From: an uncultured Prevotella sp.
Lineage (GTDB): Bacteria; Bacteroidota; Bacteroidia; Bacteroidales; Bacteroidaceae
Direction of reading: 5' to 3'
Assembly (NCBI GenBank): GCA_900556465.1
Contig: USPK01000012.1
Span: forward strand, 1-35,535
DNA: 35,535 nt
Shown here piece after piece: positions 1 to 8,537 of the stretch; positions within the stretch are counted from its first letter, which is position 1, and each line of letters begins with the position of its first letter. The notes under the pieces were generated by a model. It did not search any database. It saw only the letters and a list, made by a program, of their open reading frames with translations, and was not told where the DNA came from. Both the position numbers and the translations under genes were made by a program.

Positions 1-10
1 GCCGCCAACG

Positions 11-66
11 CCCCTTAGCCCCGTAAAAACTCCCCCTATCCCCGTAAAAACTGGCCTTAGCCCCGT
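11..66 (+). repeat. 21-bp-period intergenic repeat, site A (3 units)
   Basis: Three direct units lie at 11-24, 32-45 and 53-66. Each is a 14-bp core related to GGCCTTAGCCCCGT followed by a 7-bp spacer AAAAACT, giving an exact 21-bp period. The middle core reads CCTATCCCCGT in place of CCTTAGCCCCGT, a variant also seen at sites D and E. All units here have one orientation, so no hairpin forms inside the window; an inverted partner could lie before position 1. The rest of 67-303, up to the priA promoter, shows no gene or other clear signal. Confidence 0.85.
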
Positions 67-303
67 GAGCGACCCCATAAGCCGGGGCTTTTCGCCCAGT
101 ATTTCAAGAGGAGAAAAGCTGCGGCGCCGGAGCAGCCGTCACCAGCCGCCGCAGCCGGAGCAAGCACGCCGGCCCGCGGAGCCCGGCGCGGCGGCAAACG
201 GGCAAAGCGCTCCGCCCGCAGACAAACGGCGGAAGAATTGCCCAGACTTCGTTTCTCGAAAGCACAACACGCCCCGGACAAGCGAAGGAAATGCGGGCTT
301 TCC

Positions 304-335
304 CTTGCCTTACCGCCCGCCTTTCGCTATCTTTG
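304..335 (+). promoter_or_regulatory. Bacteroidota-type promoter for priA
   Basis: CTTG at 304-307, a 20-nt spacer, and TATCTTTG at 328-335 match the Bacteroidota consensus TTTG / TAnnTTTG with the expected 19-21 nt spacing. Transcription should start around 340, only a few bases before the ATG at 344, so the mRNA would be leaderless or nearly so. The promoter's position also argues against the longer reading frame that opens at 65. Confidence 0.7.
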
Positions 336-343
336 TACCTGGG

Positions 344-2842
344 ATGGAAAAAACTGCCACGACATACGCCGACGTACTGCTGCCCCTGCCCCTTACGGGC
401 ACGTACTCCTACGCGTTGCCCCCGGCCCTCGCGCCGCGGGTGCAGCGCGGCAGTCGCGTACTCGTTTCGTTCGGCGTGCGGAAGTTTTACACCGGCATCG
501 TGGTCCGTCTGCACGACCATAAGCCCGCGGGCGACTTCACCGTGAAGCCGGTGGACGAGGTAATGGACGAGCAGCCCGTCCTGCTGCCGCCTCAGCTCGA
601 CTTCTGGCAGTGGCTGTCGTCCTACTACCTGGCCTCGCCGGGCGAAGTGATGCGGGCGGCCCTGCCCGCCGGCCTGAAGCTGGAAAGCGAGACGACGGTG
701 CGCCTCAACGCGGACTACGACGGCGACGCACCGGCGGGCGCGACCGAAGCCGCCGTAGTGCGGGCCCTCGAAGGGGGGCAGGCCGTGCGCCTCGACGCCC
801 TGAAGCGGCAGGTCGGGGGGAGCGGCGTGCTGCCGGCCGTGCGGCGGCTGGTGGAACGGGGGGCCGTGCGCGTGGACGAGGCGCTGGCCCGCGCCTTCAA
901 GCCCCGGACCGAGACGCGCGTACGCCTGACGGAGGCTTACGCGTCGGAGGAGGCGCTCACCCGGTTTTTCGACACCCTGACCCGCTCGCCGCGCCAGGAA
1001 GCCCTGCTGACGACCTACCTCGAAATGTCGCAAGCCGCGGCGGCCCTGACGCTCCACAACCTGAAACTGCTGCGCGAGGTGGCGAAAAAGGACCTGATGG
1101 CCCGCGTAGGGGGCAGCGAGGCCGCACTCGGCAGCCTGCGCGAAAAGGGCGTACTCGAGACGTACCAGGCCGCGACCGAACGCCTCCAGCCCCACGCCGC
1201 GCCGGAACGCCTCGTAGAGCGGCCGCTCAGCGAAGCACAGCAGGCGGCCCTGGACGGCATCGCGTCCCAACTGCGCGAGCGCCGCGTCTGCCTGCTCCAG
1301 GGCGTGACGTCGAGCGGCAAGACGGAGATTTACATCCGCCTCATCCGCCGCGAGCTGGAAGCCGGGCGACAGGTGCTCTACCTCTTGCCAGAAATCGCGC
1401 TCACCACGCAAATCACGGCGCGCCTGGGCCGCGTGTTCGGCGACCGCATGGGCGTCTACCACTCCAAGTTTCCCGACGCCGAACGCGTGGAACTCTGGCA
1501 GCGGCAACTGACGGACCGCGCCTTCCCCCTCATCCTCGGCGTGCGCTCGGCGCTCTTCCTGCCCTTCCAACGGTTGGGGCTCATCATTGTCGACGAGGAG
1601 CACGAAGCCAGCTACAAGCAGCAGGACCCGGCCCCGCGCTACCACGCCCGCGACGCGGCCATCGTGCTGGCGGGCCTGTGCGGCGCCAAAGTGCTGCTGG
1701 GCACGGCCACGCCGTCGCTCGAGACGTACCACAACGCCACGGCGGCGGGCAAGTACGGACTGGTGCGGCTCACGGAGCGCTACGGCAACGTGCAACTGCC
1801 CGAAATCGTCGTGGAGGACGTCAAGGAGCTGCGGCGCAAGAAACTGATGAAGACGCCCTTCGCGCCACGGCTCCTGGACGAAATGCGTAGCGCGCTGGCC
1901 CGGCGCGAACAGGTCATCCTCTTCCAGAACAGGCGGGGCTACGCGCCGGTGCTGGAGTGCAGCGCCTGCGGCTGGACGCCGCGCTGCACGGCCTGCGACG
2001 TGACGCTGACCTACCATCAGCGCATCCACAAACTGGTGTGCCACTACTGCGGGGCTACGTACGACGTCCCGGAGCGCTGCCCCAACTGCCAGGAGGCTAC
2101 GCTCCGCGACGTGGGCTACGGCACGGAGCGCATCGAGGAAGCGGTGCAGGCCTGCTTTCCCGAAGCGCGGACGGCACGCCTCGACCTGGACACGACGCGC
2201 AGCCGCATGGCCTACGAACAGATTCTGGACAACTTCCAGCGGGGCCGCACGGACATCCTCATCGGGACACAGATGGTGACGAAGGGATTAGACTTCGACC
2301 GGGTGAGCGTAGTGGGCATCCTCAACGCGGACCAGATGCTGAACCAGCCGGACTTTCGGGCTCACGAGCGCGCCTATGCCATGATGGCGCAGGTGGCGGG
2401 CCGGGCCGGCCGGCGCGGGAAGCGGGGCCTCGTCATCCTGCAAACGCGCCAGCCGGACTTGCCCCTGATTCAGCAGGTCGTGGAGAACAACTACGAGGCC
2501 ATGTACGCCTGCCAGCTGGCCGAGCGGCGGACGTTCGGCTTCCCGCCCGCGGTCCGCCTCATCGACGTCTACTTGAAACACCGCGACGAGGCGGTCTGCG
2601 AGCATGCGGCGCAGGCGTTTGCCGCCCTGCTGCGCCCGACGTTCGGCAACGACCTGCTGGGACCGGAACGGCCCGTCGTGGGCCGCATCCAGCGCCTCTT
2701 CATCCGGAAAATCATGCTCAGGCTGCTCCCCGAACGGCCGGCGGCCGCTACCCGCCGCCTGCTCCTCGCGGCCCGGCAGCAAGTGCTGGCCACACCGGGA
2801 TTCAGTGCCGTCAACATGTATTTCGATGTCGACCCGCTCTGA
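344..2842 (+). CDS. priA: Primosomal protein N' (replication restart helicase PriA)
   Basis: Encodes an 832-residue PriA, the superfamily 2 DNA helicase that recognises stalled replication forks and reloads the replisome in the cytoplasm. Visible features are an N-terminal DNA-binding region (about 1-200), the Walker A motif GVTSSGKT at residues 320-327, the DEEH Walker B box at 417-420, and a zinc-binding insertion with eight cysteines between C539 and C582 (CSACG, CTAC, CHYC, CPNC). The late helicase motifs GTQMVTKGLDFD and QVAGRAGR follow. The frame is open from 65, but the first 93 residues are low-complexity Arg/Pro/Ala-rich sequence that resembles no PriA, and a promoter sits inside them. 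I therefore place the start at ATG 344 (MEKTATTYADVLLP), which gives the usual family length. The GH16 gene follows after 59 bp with no obvious promoter or terminator between, so read-through is possible. Confidence 0.95.
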   Translation: MEKTATTYADVLLPLPLTGTYSYALPPALAPRVQRGSRVLVSFGVRKFYTGIVVRLHDHKPAGDFTVKPVDEVMDEQPVLLPPQLDFWQWLSSYYLASPGEVMRAALPAGLKLESETTVRLNADYDGDAPAGATEAAVVRALEGGQAVRLDALKRQVGGSGVLPAVRRLVERGAVRVDEALARAFKPRTETRVRLTEAYASEEALTRFFDTLTRSPRQEALLTTYLEMSQAAAALTLHNLKLLREVAKKDLMARVGGSEAALGSLREKGVLETYQAATERLQPHAAPERLVERPLSEAQQAALDGIASQLRERRVCLLQGVTSSGKTEIYIRLIRRELEAGRQVLYLLPEIALTTQITARLGRVFGDRMGVYHSKFPDAERVELWQRQLTDRAFPLILGVRSALFLPFQRLGLIIVDEEHEASYKQQDPAPRYHARDAAIVLAGLCGAKVLLGTATPSLETYHNATAAGKYGLVRLTERYGNVQLPEIVVEDVKELRRKKLMKTPFAPRLLDEMRSALARREQVILFQNRRGYAPVLECSACGWTPRCTACDVTLTYHQRIHKLVCHYCGATYDVPERCPNCQEATLRDVGYGTERIEEAVQACFPEARTARLDLDTTRSRMAYEQILDNFQRGRTDILIGTQMVTKGLDFDRVSVVGILNADQMLNQPDFRAHERAYAMMAQVAGRAGRRGKRGLVILQTRQPDLPLIQQVVENNYEAMYACQLAERRTFGFPPAVRLIDVYLKHRDEAVCEHAAQAFAALLRPTFGNDLLGPERPVVGRIQRLFIRKIMLRLLPERPAAATRRLLLAARQQVLATPGFSAVNMYFDVDPL

Positions 2843-2901
2843 CCGCCGAGCCCCTCCCCTCCATCCGGAAACTACATCCATCAACCAAACTTTTACTACC
2901 T

Positions 2902-3762
2902 ATGAGAACCAAAATCTTTTCCCGCTGCCTACTGCTCTGCGCCGTAGCCGCAAGCGCCTTCGCCCCGGCCGCCGCGCAAGGGGACTACCGCCTCGTCTGG
3001 CAGGACGAGTTCGACCGGGACGGCGCTCCGAACCCCGAATTCTGGAGCTACGAGGAAGGCTTCGTCCGCAACAACGAGTGGCAATGGTACCAGCCGCAGA
3101 ACGCACACGTCCACGACGGGCTCCTCGTCATCACGGCCCGCAACGAAGTGCGCCCCAACCCGACCTTCGACCCAAAGGGCACGTCGTGGGGACAAAAGCG
3201 AAAAAACATAGAGTGTACGTCGGCCTGTCTCATCACCCGGGGGAAGAAAGAATTCCTCTACGGCCGCGTCGAAGTGCGTGCCCGCATCCCGGCAGCGCGC
3301 GGCTCCTGGCCTGCCATCTGGTTAAAGGGCTCGAAATACCCCTGGCCCTCGTGCGGCGAGGTCGACATGATGGAGTTCTACGAACGGGGCGGCGTGCGCT
3401 CCATCCTGGCCAACGTCTGCTGGGCCGGCGCGAACGACGAAAGCGAATGGAACACGCAGGTGCGCCCCTTCACGCAGTTCACGGCGAAAGACTCCCTCTG
3501 GGCCACGCAATTCCACGTGTGGCGCATGGACTGGACGCCGGACTTCATCCGCCTGTATCTGGACGACGAACTCCTAAACGAAACGCCGCTGAGCCGTACG
3601 GTCAACGGCGACGGAGCCAAGGGCGAGGGCGACACCCCCTTCCACACGCCGATGTTCATCTTGCTCAATCTCGCCATGGGCAGTAGTGGCGGCAAGGTGG
3701 ATACGCTGGCGATGCCCGTGCGCTATGAAGTGGACTACGTCCGCGTTTATCAGAAAGACTAA
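2902..3762 (+). CDS. Secreted GH16 family beta-glucanase-like glycoside hydrolase
   Basis: A 286-residue protein with a signal peptide (about 1-25, ending near AAAQ) and one GH16 beta-jelly-roll catalytic domain. The signature EVDMME gives nucleophile E153, D155 and acid/base E158. Spacing of the ExDxxE type (with the beta-bulge residue) is typical of laminarinases, agarases and related enzymes rather than lichenases. Other family landmarks are YRLVWQDEF near the mature N-terminus, GRVEVRARIP, and the C-terminal RYEVDYVRVYQ strand. It has no carbohydrate-binding module. The enzyme should cleave internal beta-1,3 or beta-1,3/1,4 linkages of a glucan or galactan in the periplasm or at the surface; the exact substrate cannot be read from the sequence. 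It precedes the GH2 gene by 22 bp and is almost certainly cotranscribed with it. No SusC/SusD pair lies nearby. Confidence 0.9.
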   Translation: MRTKIFSRCLLLCAVAASAFAPAAAQGDYRLVWQDEFDRDGAPNPEFWSYEEGFVRNNEWQWYQPQNAHVHDGLLVITARNEVRPNPTFDPKGTSWGQKRKNIECTSACLITRGKKEFLYGRVEVRARIPAARGSWPAIWLKGSKYPWPSCGEVDMMEFYERGGVRSILANVCWAGANDESEWNTQVRPFTQFTAKDSLWATQFHVWRMDWTPDFIRLYLDDELLNETPLSRTVNGDGAKGEGDTPFHTPMFILLNLAMGSSGGKVDTLAMPVRYEVDYVRVYQKD

Positions 3763-3784
3763 CACTAATCCAAACCTTACCGAT

Positions 3785-6700
3785 ATGCTGAAACAATTTA
3801 TCTTGGCCTTGGCCGGCATGGCCGTGCTCAGTGCCGGTGCCCAGGCGCCTAAGGACTATTGGCTGAACGAGAAGGTGAATCGCGTCAACACCGAGGCGCC
3901 GCGCGCGGCGTTCTTTGCCTTCGAGTCGGCCGATAAGGCCATGGCGAACGAGAAGAAAGCCTCCTCGCGCTACCTGTCGCTCGAGGGGATGTGGAAGTTC
4001 AACTTTGCCCGCAACCACCAGGACAGCCCGAAGGGATTCTACGCCACGGACTACGACGACACGCAGTGGGCCGACTTCCCCGTTCCGGGCATTCTCGAAG
4101 TGAACGGCTACGGCGACGCCACGTACAAGAACGTGGGCTACGCCTGGGCCAACCAGTTTGCCAGTAATCCGCCCTACGTCGAGGAGCGCAACAACTACAC
4201 CGGCTCGTACCGCAAGCTCGTAGAGGTCCCGGCCGACTGGAAGGGCGAACGCATCTACCTGCACGTGGGCTCGGCCACGTCGAACCTGACCGTATGGGTC
4301 AACGGCAAGTTCGTAGGCTACTCGGAAGACAGCAAGTCGGCCGCCGAGTTCGACCTGACGCGCTACCTCCAGCCCGGCAGGAAGAATCTCGTCGCCATGC
4401 AGGTGATGCGCTGGTGCGACGGCTCGTACCTGGAGGACCAGGACATGTGGAAACTCACCGGCATTGCGCGCGAAGTCTACCTCTACGCGCGGCCCGAGAG
4501 CCACGTGGCCGACCTCTTCCTCACGCCCGACCTGACCGACAACTACGCGGACGGCACGCTCGACGTACGTCTGCAGACCGTGGCCGGCAAGGGCAAGACG
4601 CTGCGCCTGACGCTCCTCGACCCGCAAGGGCAGAGCGTGGCGACGACGGACCTCGCCGTGGACGGGAAGGGTAGCGCGCGGCACACGTTCACCGTGACGA
4701 ACCCGCTGAAATGGACGGCCGAGACGCCCAACCTCTACCGCCTGCGCGTCGACCTTATGGACGGCAGCCAGCTCGTCGAGAGCCTGACGCAGAACGTCGG
4801 GTTCCGTAAAGTGGAAATCAAGGGCGGCCAGCTCCTCGTTAACGGCCAGCCCGTCCTCATTAAGGGCGCCAACCGCCACGAGATGGACCCTGTCGGCGCC
4901 TACGTGGTTCCTGTGGAGCGCATGATTGAGGATATCAAGATCATGAAGGAGCTGAACATCAACGCCGTGCGCACGTGCCACTACCCCGACGACCCGCGCT
5001 GGTACGACCTTTGCGACCGCTACGGGCTCTATGTCGTGGCCGAGGCCAACCTGGAGAGCCACGGCATGGGCTATGGCGACCGCACACTGGCCAAGGTCCC
5101 CAGCTGGGAGCAGGCACACCTGGAGCGCAACCGTAATAACGTCTACACGTTCAAGAATCACCCTTCCATCATCATCTGGAGCCTGGGCAACGAGGCCGGT
5201 TACGGTCCCAACTTCGAGAAGGCCTACGACTTCGTGAAGGCTTACGACCCGAGCCGCCCCGTGCAGTATGAACGCGCCGGCTCGGACGGTAAGACGGACA
5301 TCTTCTGCCCGATGTACTACCCCTATGACGCCTGCGCCAACTATACGAAGAGCGGCAACACGCGCCCGCTCATTCAGTGCGAATACGCTCACGCGATGGG
5401 CAACTCCGAGGGCGGTTTCAAGGAATACTGGGACCTGGTCCGCTCCCTGCCTAACTATCAGGGCGGATTTATTTGGGATTTCGTCGACCAGGGGCTCCGC
5501 AGCAAGAACAAGGCGGGGCGCACCATCTACGCCTATGGCGGCGACTTCGGCCGCTATCCGGCCACGGACCACAACTTCAACAACAACGGCCTCGTCAGTC
5601 CCTACCGCAAGCCCAACCCGCACGCCAACGAGGTGCGCTATTTCCATCAGAACATCTGGACGAAGCTGCTCGACGCCCAAAGCGGAAAGGTGGAAGTCTA
5701 CAACGAGAACTTCTTCACGGACCTGTCGAACGTGACGCTGCGCTGGACCCTGAGCGAAGAGGGCCGCATCGTGGCCTCCGGGCTCACGGAGCGGCTCGAC
5801 GTGGCGCCTCAGCAACGGGCCACGGTCATACTGAACGGCTACCGTCCCTACGCATCGGACAAGGAGCTGACCCTCGAACTGACGCACCAGGAAAAGGTGC
5901 CCTCGCCACTGCTCGACGCCGGCTACGCCATAGCCCGCCAGCAGTTTGTCCTGCAACCCTACACGTTCCCCGAGGCCGAAGCGCTGGCCGCCGCCGACAC
6001 GCCGGCCGACGAGGAGCACCAGGTGAAGAAGGACGAGCAACTGGCCAGCGTCACGCTGACCGCCGGCCCGATGGCCGTCACCTTTAACAAACGGACGGGC
6101 TGGATAGACTACATCGACGTGAACGGACAGCCCATGCTGCAGGACCGTTACGCCCTGAAGCCGGAGTTCTGGCGCGCGCCGACGGACAACGACTACGGCG
6201 CCAACCGCCAACTGCAACTGCGCGCCTGGCTTGACCCCGCCATGAAGCTCACCGGCTTCCAGGAAGGAGCGAACGGCACCGACGGCAGCCGGAAAGTGAC
6301 GGCGACCTACGAGTTACCCGGCGTCAACGCCCAGCTTAACCTGACGTACGTCCTCACACCGGAGGGCCGCCTCGTCGTTACGCAGGCGCTGAAGGTGGAC
6401 ACTTCGGCCGAGAAGAAGCCCTGGCTGCCCCGCTTCGGCATGCAGCTCGTCATGCCCGGGGAGTACGACCGGATTGAATACTACGGTCGCGGACCGGGCG
6501 AGAACTACGTGGACCGCAACAACGGCGACTTTCTGGGCCGCTACGCCCAGACCGTCGCGTCGCAGTACTGGCCCTACATCCGCCCGCAAGAAAGCGGCAA
6601 CAAGACGGACGTGCGCTGGTGGAAAGTGGTCAACGCCGCGGGCCAAGGACTCAAGTTCTACGGCCCCGCTCCTCTGGAGTGCAGCACGCTGAACTACCTG

Positions 6701-6907
6701 ACAGAGGACCTCGACGGCGGACCCGAAAAAATGGCCCACCAGATTCATTCCGGCGACCTGACGCCGCGGCCCTTCTCCGTAGTCAACATCCAGGGCCGAC
6801 AGATGGGCCTGGGCTGCATCGACAGCTGGGGAAGCTGGCCCCTCGAGAAGTACCTCATCCCCTACGCCGACCAGTCGTTTACCTTCGTCATCGAGGCGCT
6901 GAACTAA
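3785..6907 (+). CDS. Secreted GH2 beta-galactosidase (LacZ-like, large form)
   Basis: A 1040-residue protein with a signal peptide (MLKQFILALAGMAVLSAGAQ) followed by the full LacZ-type architecture: N-terminal jelly-roll sugar-binding domain, two Ig-like domains flanking the TIM barrel, and a C-terminal beta-galactosidase small-chain domain. The acid/base is E470 in SLGNEAGYGPNF and the nucleophile is E533 in IQCEYAHAMGNSEGG, both textbook GH2 motifs. It should release terminal beta-galactose, or a related beta-linked sugar, from oligosaccharides in the periplasm. ATG 3785 was chosen because the signal peptide starts there; the frame is open further upstream, but that stretch overlaps the GH16 gene. 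Position directly after the GH16 gene suggests the endo-enzyme generates oligosaccharides that this exo-enzyme trims. A strong terminator follows 26 bp after the stop. Confidence 0.95.
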   Translation: MLKQFILALAGMAVLSAGAQAPKDYWLNEKVNRVNTEAPRAAFFAFESADKAMANEKKASSRYLSLEGMWKFNFARNHQDSPKGFYATDYDDTQWADFPVPGILEVNGYGDATYKNVGYAWANQFASNPPYVEERNNYTGSYRKLVEVPADWKGERIYLHVGSATSNLTVWVNGKFVGYSEDSKSAAEFDLTRYLQPGRKNLVAMQVMRWCDGSYLEDQDMWKLTGIAREVYLYARPESHVADLFLTPDLTDNYADGTLDVRLQTVAGKGKTLRLTLLDPQGQSVATTDLAVDGKGSARHTFTVTNPLKWTAETPNLYRLRVDLMDGSQLVESLTQNVGFRKVEIKGGQLLVNGQPVLIKGANRHEMDPVGAYVVPVERMIEDIKIMKELNINAVRTCHYPDDPRWYDLCDRYGLYVVAEANLESHGMGYGDRTLAKVPSWEQAHLERNRNNVYTFKNHPSIIIWSLGNEAGYGPNFEKAYDFVKAYDPSRPVQYERAGSDGKTDIFCPMYYPYDACANYTKSGNTRPLIQCEYAHAMGNSEGGFKEYWDLVRSLPNYQGGFIWDFVDQGLRSKNKAGRTIYAYGGDFGRYPATDHNFNNNGLVSPYRKPNPHANEVRYFHQNIWTKLLDAQSGKVEVYNENFFTDLSNVTLRWTLSEEGRIVASGLTERLDVAPQQRATVILNGYRPYASDKELTLELTHQEKVPSPLLDAGYAIARQQFVLQPYTFPEAEALAAADTPADEEHQVKKDEQLASVTLTAGPMAVTFNKRTGWIDYIDVNGQPMLQDRYALKPEFWRAPTDNDYGANRQLQLRAWLDPAMKLTGFQEGANGTDGSRKVTATYELPGVNAQLNLTYVLTPEGRLVVTQALKVDTSAEKKPWLPRFGMQLVMPGEYDRIEYYGRGPGENYVDRNNGDFLGRYAQTVASQYWPYIRPQESGNKTDVRWWKVVNAAGQGLKFYGPAPLECSTLNYLTEDLDGGPEKMAHQIHSGDLTPRPFSVVNIQGRQMGLGCIDSWGSWPLEKYLIPYADQSFTFVIEALN

Positions 6908-6933
6908 ACCGCGGGCCTGTGCCCGTACTTCCA

Positions 6934-6966
6934 GCCCCCGACCGCGCGGCGGCCGGGGGCTTTTTT
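6934..6966 (+). terminator. Intrinsic terminator after the GH16-GH2 operon
   Basis: GCCCCCG (6934-6940) pairs with CGGGGGC (6954-6960) and is followed directly by six T (6961-6966). It lies 26 bp after the GH2 stop. The rest of 6967-7129, before the repeat cluster, shows nothing recognisable. Confidence 0.9.
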
Positions 6967-7129
6967 GTGCCCATCCGGCGGCCGCGCGCCTTTCCGGGTC
7001 GGTCGGATGTCCCGGGCGTCAGTCCGCCGAACCGGCGGTCGGCACACCTTAATTATATGTCCCGCCCCGGCGCCTGCCCTGCCCGACGCGGCACGTTGCC
7101 GGCGAGCCGCGCGGACTATTTCGCGAAAC

Positions 7130-7188
7130 ACGGGGCTAAGGCCAGAAAAAACGGGGCTAAGGCCCGTAATTTCTGGCCTTAGCCCCGT
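7130..7188. repeat. 21-bp-period intergenic repeat, site B (2 reverse + 1 forward unit)
   Basis: Two reverse-orientation cores ACGGGGCTAAGGCC at 7130-7143 and 7151-7164 are separated by the 7-bp spacer AGAAAAA. After a 10-bp spacer comes one forward core GGCCTTAGCCCCGT at 7175-7188. The outer 16 bp (7130-7145 and 7173-7188) are exact inverted complements. The cluster sits between the convergent GH2 and sulfotransferase genes. Confidence 0.9.
7146..7188 (-). terminator. Repeat-derived intrinsic terminator for the sulfotransferase gene
   Basis: Read on the minus strand, ACGGGGCTAAGGCC, a 10-nt loop and GGCCTTAGCCCCGT form a 14-bp perfect stem that runs straight into a T tract (7151-7146). It starts 35 bp downstream of the sulfotransferase stop. 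The two arms are units of the repeat family, so the repeat itself supplies the terminator. Confidence 0.75.
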
Positions 7189-7223
7189 AGCGGGACGGAC
7201 AGTCGCCGGCCGGCGGCGGTGCG

Positions 7224-8330
7224 TCAGATGGTGTAGCCCCAGTCGTCGAGGGCGTCGTGCCAGTATTCGCGCACCAGGTCGACCGTGCGGTTGTCGTACT
7301 TGTACTTGTTCTTTTTGTAGCCCTTCTTGGCGCCGACGTACTGCGCTATGGCGGGCTGCGCCTCGGCCCAGCCGGGCAGCGAGAGGTCGTGATAGATTTG
7401 CTCCGTCATGCCGAGCGCGTCCTGCTCGTAGTCTTCAAACTTCACCTCCACCAGGTTGCCGGCGGGGATGGCGCTTTTCGTTTCGTTGTACTTCTTGTAG
7501 AGTTTCTGGTAGACCAGGAGGATGTTCTTCTCCAACTCTTCCGGCGAAATCTCCTCCAGCTTGAGGGGCTGGATGGTATTATTGAAGAAGGAGCGCGTCG
7601 ACTCGAAGACGGTGTAGGGATTACGCATGAGGTAGATGAACTTGGCGTCGGGGAACATCTTGACCAGCTCGGCCACGCGGCCCGTATGGGGCGGGTTTTT
7701 GGAGAGAAACTGCGTGCCGCCGGTGTTCCAGAGCGAAATCTTGATGAGTTTGACAAACGTCTCCTCCCATACTTTCAGCTCCTCGGGGGTGATGCCCTCG
7801 AAAAGCATGAAGCGGTCGCAGTACTCCATCTGGTAGCGCGGCAGGAACCAGAAGTTATAGTACGTGTAGGGCATCATGTTGGCGAGGGCGAACTCCTCTT
7901 CCTGCGGCAAGTCCACGGCGAGCTCCATGTTGTCCGTCGGTCGCCTGTCGGGCATGAGCCAGGCCATGCTTTTCTTGAAGAAGGGCTGTCCGAACATCAT
8001 GAGGTGGGGGAACACGGTCTGGTAGGTCGTGTTGTAGCCGAAGTGTTTGTCGCACGAGAAGACGTTGTGCATGAACGTGGTGCCCGAGCGCCAGTGGCCG
8101 AGGATAAAGACGGGCGGATGCTCCAACGGGCGGTCGGCCAAGCGCTTGCGGTAGCGGCGCTCCTGGATGGGGGCCAGCGTGGAGAGCAGGCGGCAGATGG
8201 CCTTCGTCAGCTGGTACTTGCCGCGCCAGGGCTTGTCTATCTCGCGGCCGGCGGTAATGGCCTTGAACGTTTTCCAGTCCGCACCGACCAGGGTATTAAT
8301 CGGCAATTTGTTGAACTCTAATAATCCCAT
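7224..8330 (-). CDS. PAPS-dependent sulfotransferase (Sulfotransfer_3-like)
   Basis: A 368-residue cytoplasmic sulfotransferase that should transfer the sulfuryl group of PAPS to a hydroxyl of a lipid, sterol, sugar or other small acceptor. The 5'-phosphosulfate loop is FILGHWRSGTT (residues 75-85). A conserved KNPPHTGR follows at 211-218, and the 3'-phosphate-binding strand and helix are YLMRNPYTVFESTRSFF (233-249). No signal peptide or convincing transmembrane segment is seen. Start ATG 8330 (MGLLEFNKLP) is preferred over the longer open frame because the upstream extension is unlike the family and overlaps the promoter region. The length and motif set match the Bacteroides sulfotransferase reported to sulfonate steroids, from memory encoded beside cysQ/C/D/N genes. 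Here the PAPS genes lie about 5.4 kb away on the other strand. The acceptor cannot be predicted. Confidence 0.88.
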   Translation of the reverse strand: MGLLEFNKLPINTLVGADWKTFKAITAGREIDKPWRGKYQLTKAICRLLSTLAPIQERRYRKRLADRPLEHPPVFILGHWRSGTTFMHNVFSCDKHFGYNTTYQTVFPHLMMFGQPFFKKSMAWLMPDRRPTDNMELAVDLPQEEEFALANMMPYTYYNFWFLPRYQMEYCDRFMLFEGITPEELKVWEETFVKLIKISLWNTGGTQFLSKNPPHTGRVAELVKMFPDAKFIYLMRNPYTVFESTRSFFNNTIQPLKLEEISPEELEKNILLVYQKLYKKYNETKSAIPAGNLVEVKFEDYEQDALGMTEQIYHDLSLPGWAEAQPAIAQYVGAKKGYKKNKYKYDNRTVDLVREYWHDALDDWGYTI

Positions 8331-8357
8331 GCTTGCAATAATATAGGTTTCTGCGGG

Positions 8358-8365
8358 CGAAGGTA
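8358..8365 (-). promoter_or_regulatory. Possible -7 element for the sulfotransferase gene
   Basis: TACCTTCG on the minus strand differs from TAnnTTTG at one position and lies 27 bp before the sulfotransferase ATG. No TTG element is seen at the right distance, so the call is weak. Confidence 0.35.
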
Positions 8366-8431
8366 CAACTTTTTTTTGAATCGCCCGGCGTGCCAGCGGC
8401 TTAGGGGTCCGGTCGCGGGGCATAGGGATGA

Positions 8432-8462
8432 AACATTTGTTGCACAGCCTGCTACAAATGTT
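8432..8462. promoter_or_regulatory. Candidate operator: 9-bp perfect inverted repeat
   Basis: AACATTTGT (8432-8440) and ACAAATGTT (8454-8462) are perfect inverted complements separated by 13 bp. A second small dyad, GTATG-gacg-CATAC, follows at 8463-8476. Both lie in an AT-richer stretch between the divergent sulfotransferase gene and the promoter at 8501-8532, where a regulator could control either side. No binding protein can be named. Confidence 0.4.
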
Positions 8463-8500
8463 GTATGGACGCATACGTTACAGAATATGCAACATATGCG

Positions 8501-8532
8501 TTTGCCCTTACCGCAGGGCCTGCGTAGCTTTG
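8501..8532 (+). promoter_or_regulatory. Near-ideal Bacteroidota promoter driving the fructokinase leader
   Basis: TTTG at 8501-8504, exactly 20 nt, then TAGCTTTG at 8525-8532: a full match to the Bacteroidota consensus. Transcription should begin near 8538, about 480 nt before the fructokinase start codon. Confidence 0.75.
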
Positions 8533-8537
8533 CACCG

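Noticed and set aside
65..343. N-terminal extension of PriA by 93 codons.
   Set aside because: Low-complexity sequence unlike PriA, and it contains the promoter at 304-335. ATG 344 gives the family's normal start and length.
3665..6217. 850-codon minus-strand frame antisense to the GH2 gene (similar long antisense frames lie at 104-2044, 13790-16315 and 23710-25842).
   Set aside because: They are mirror frames of strongly GC3-biased real genes. Their translations are Val/Arg/His/Gly-rich without domains, and each lies opposite a gene with intact catalytic motifs.
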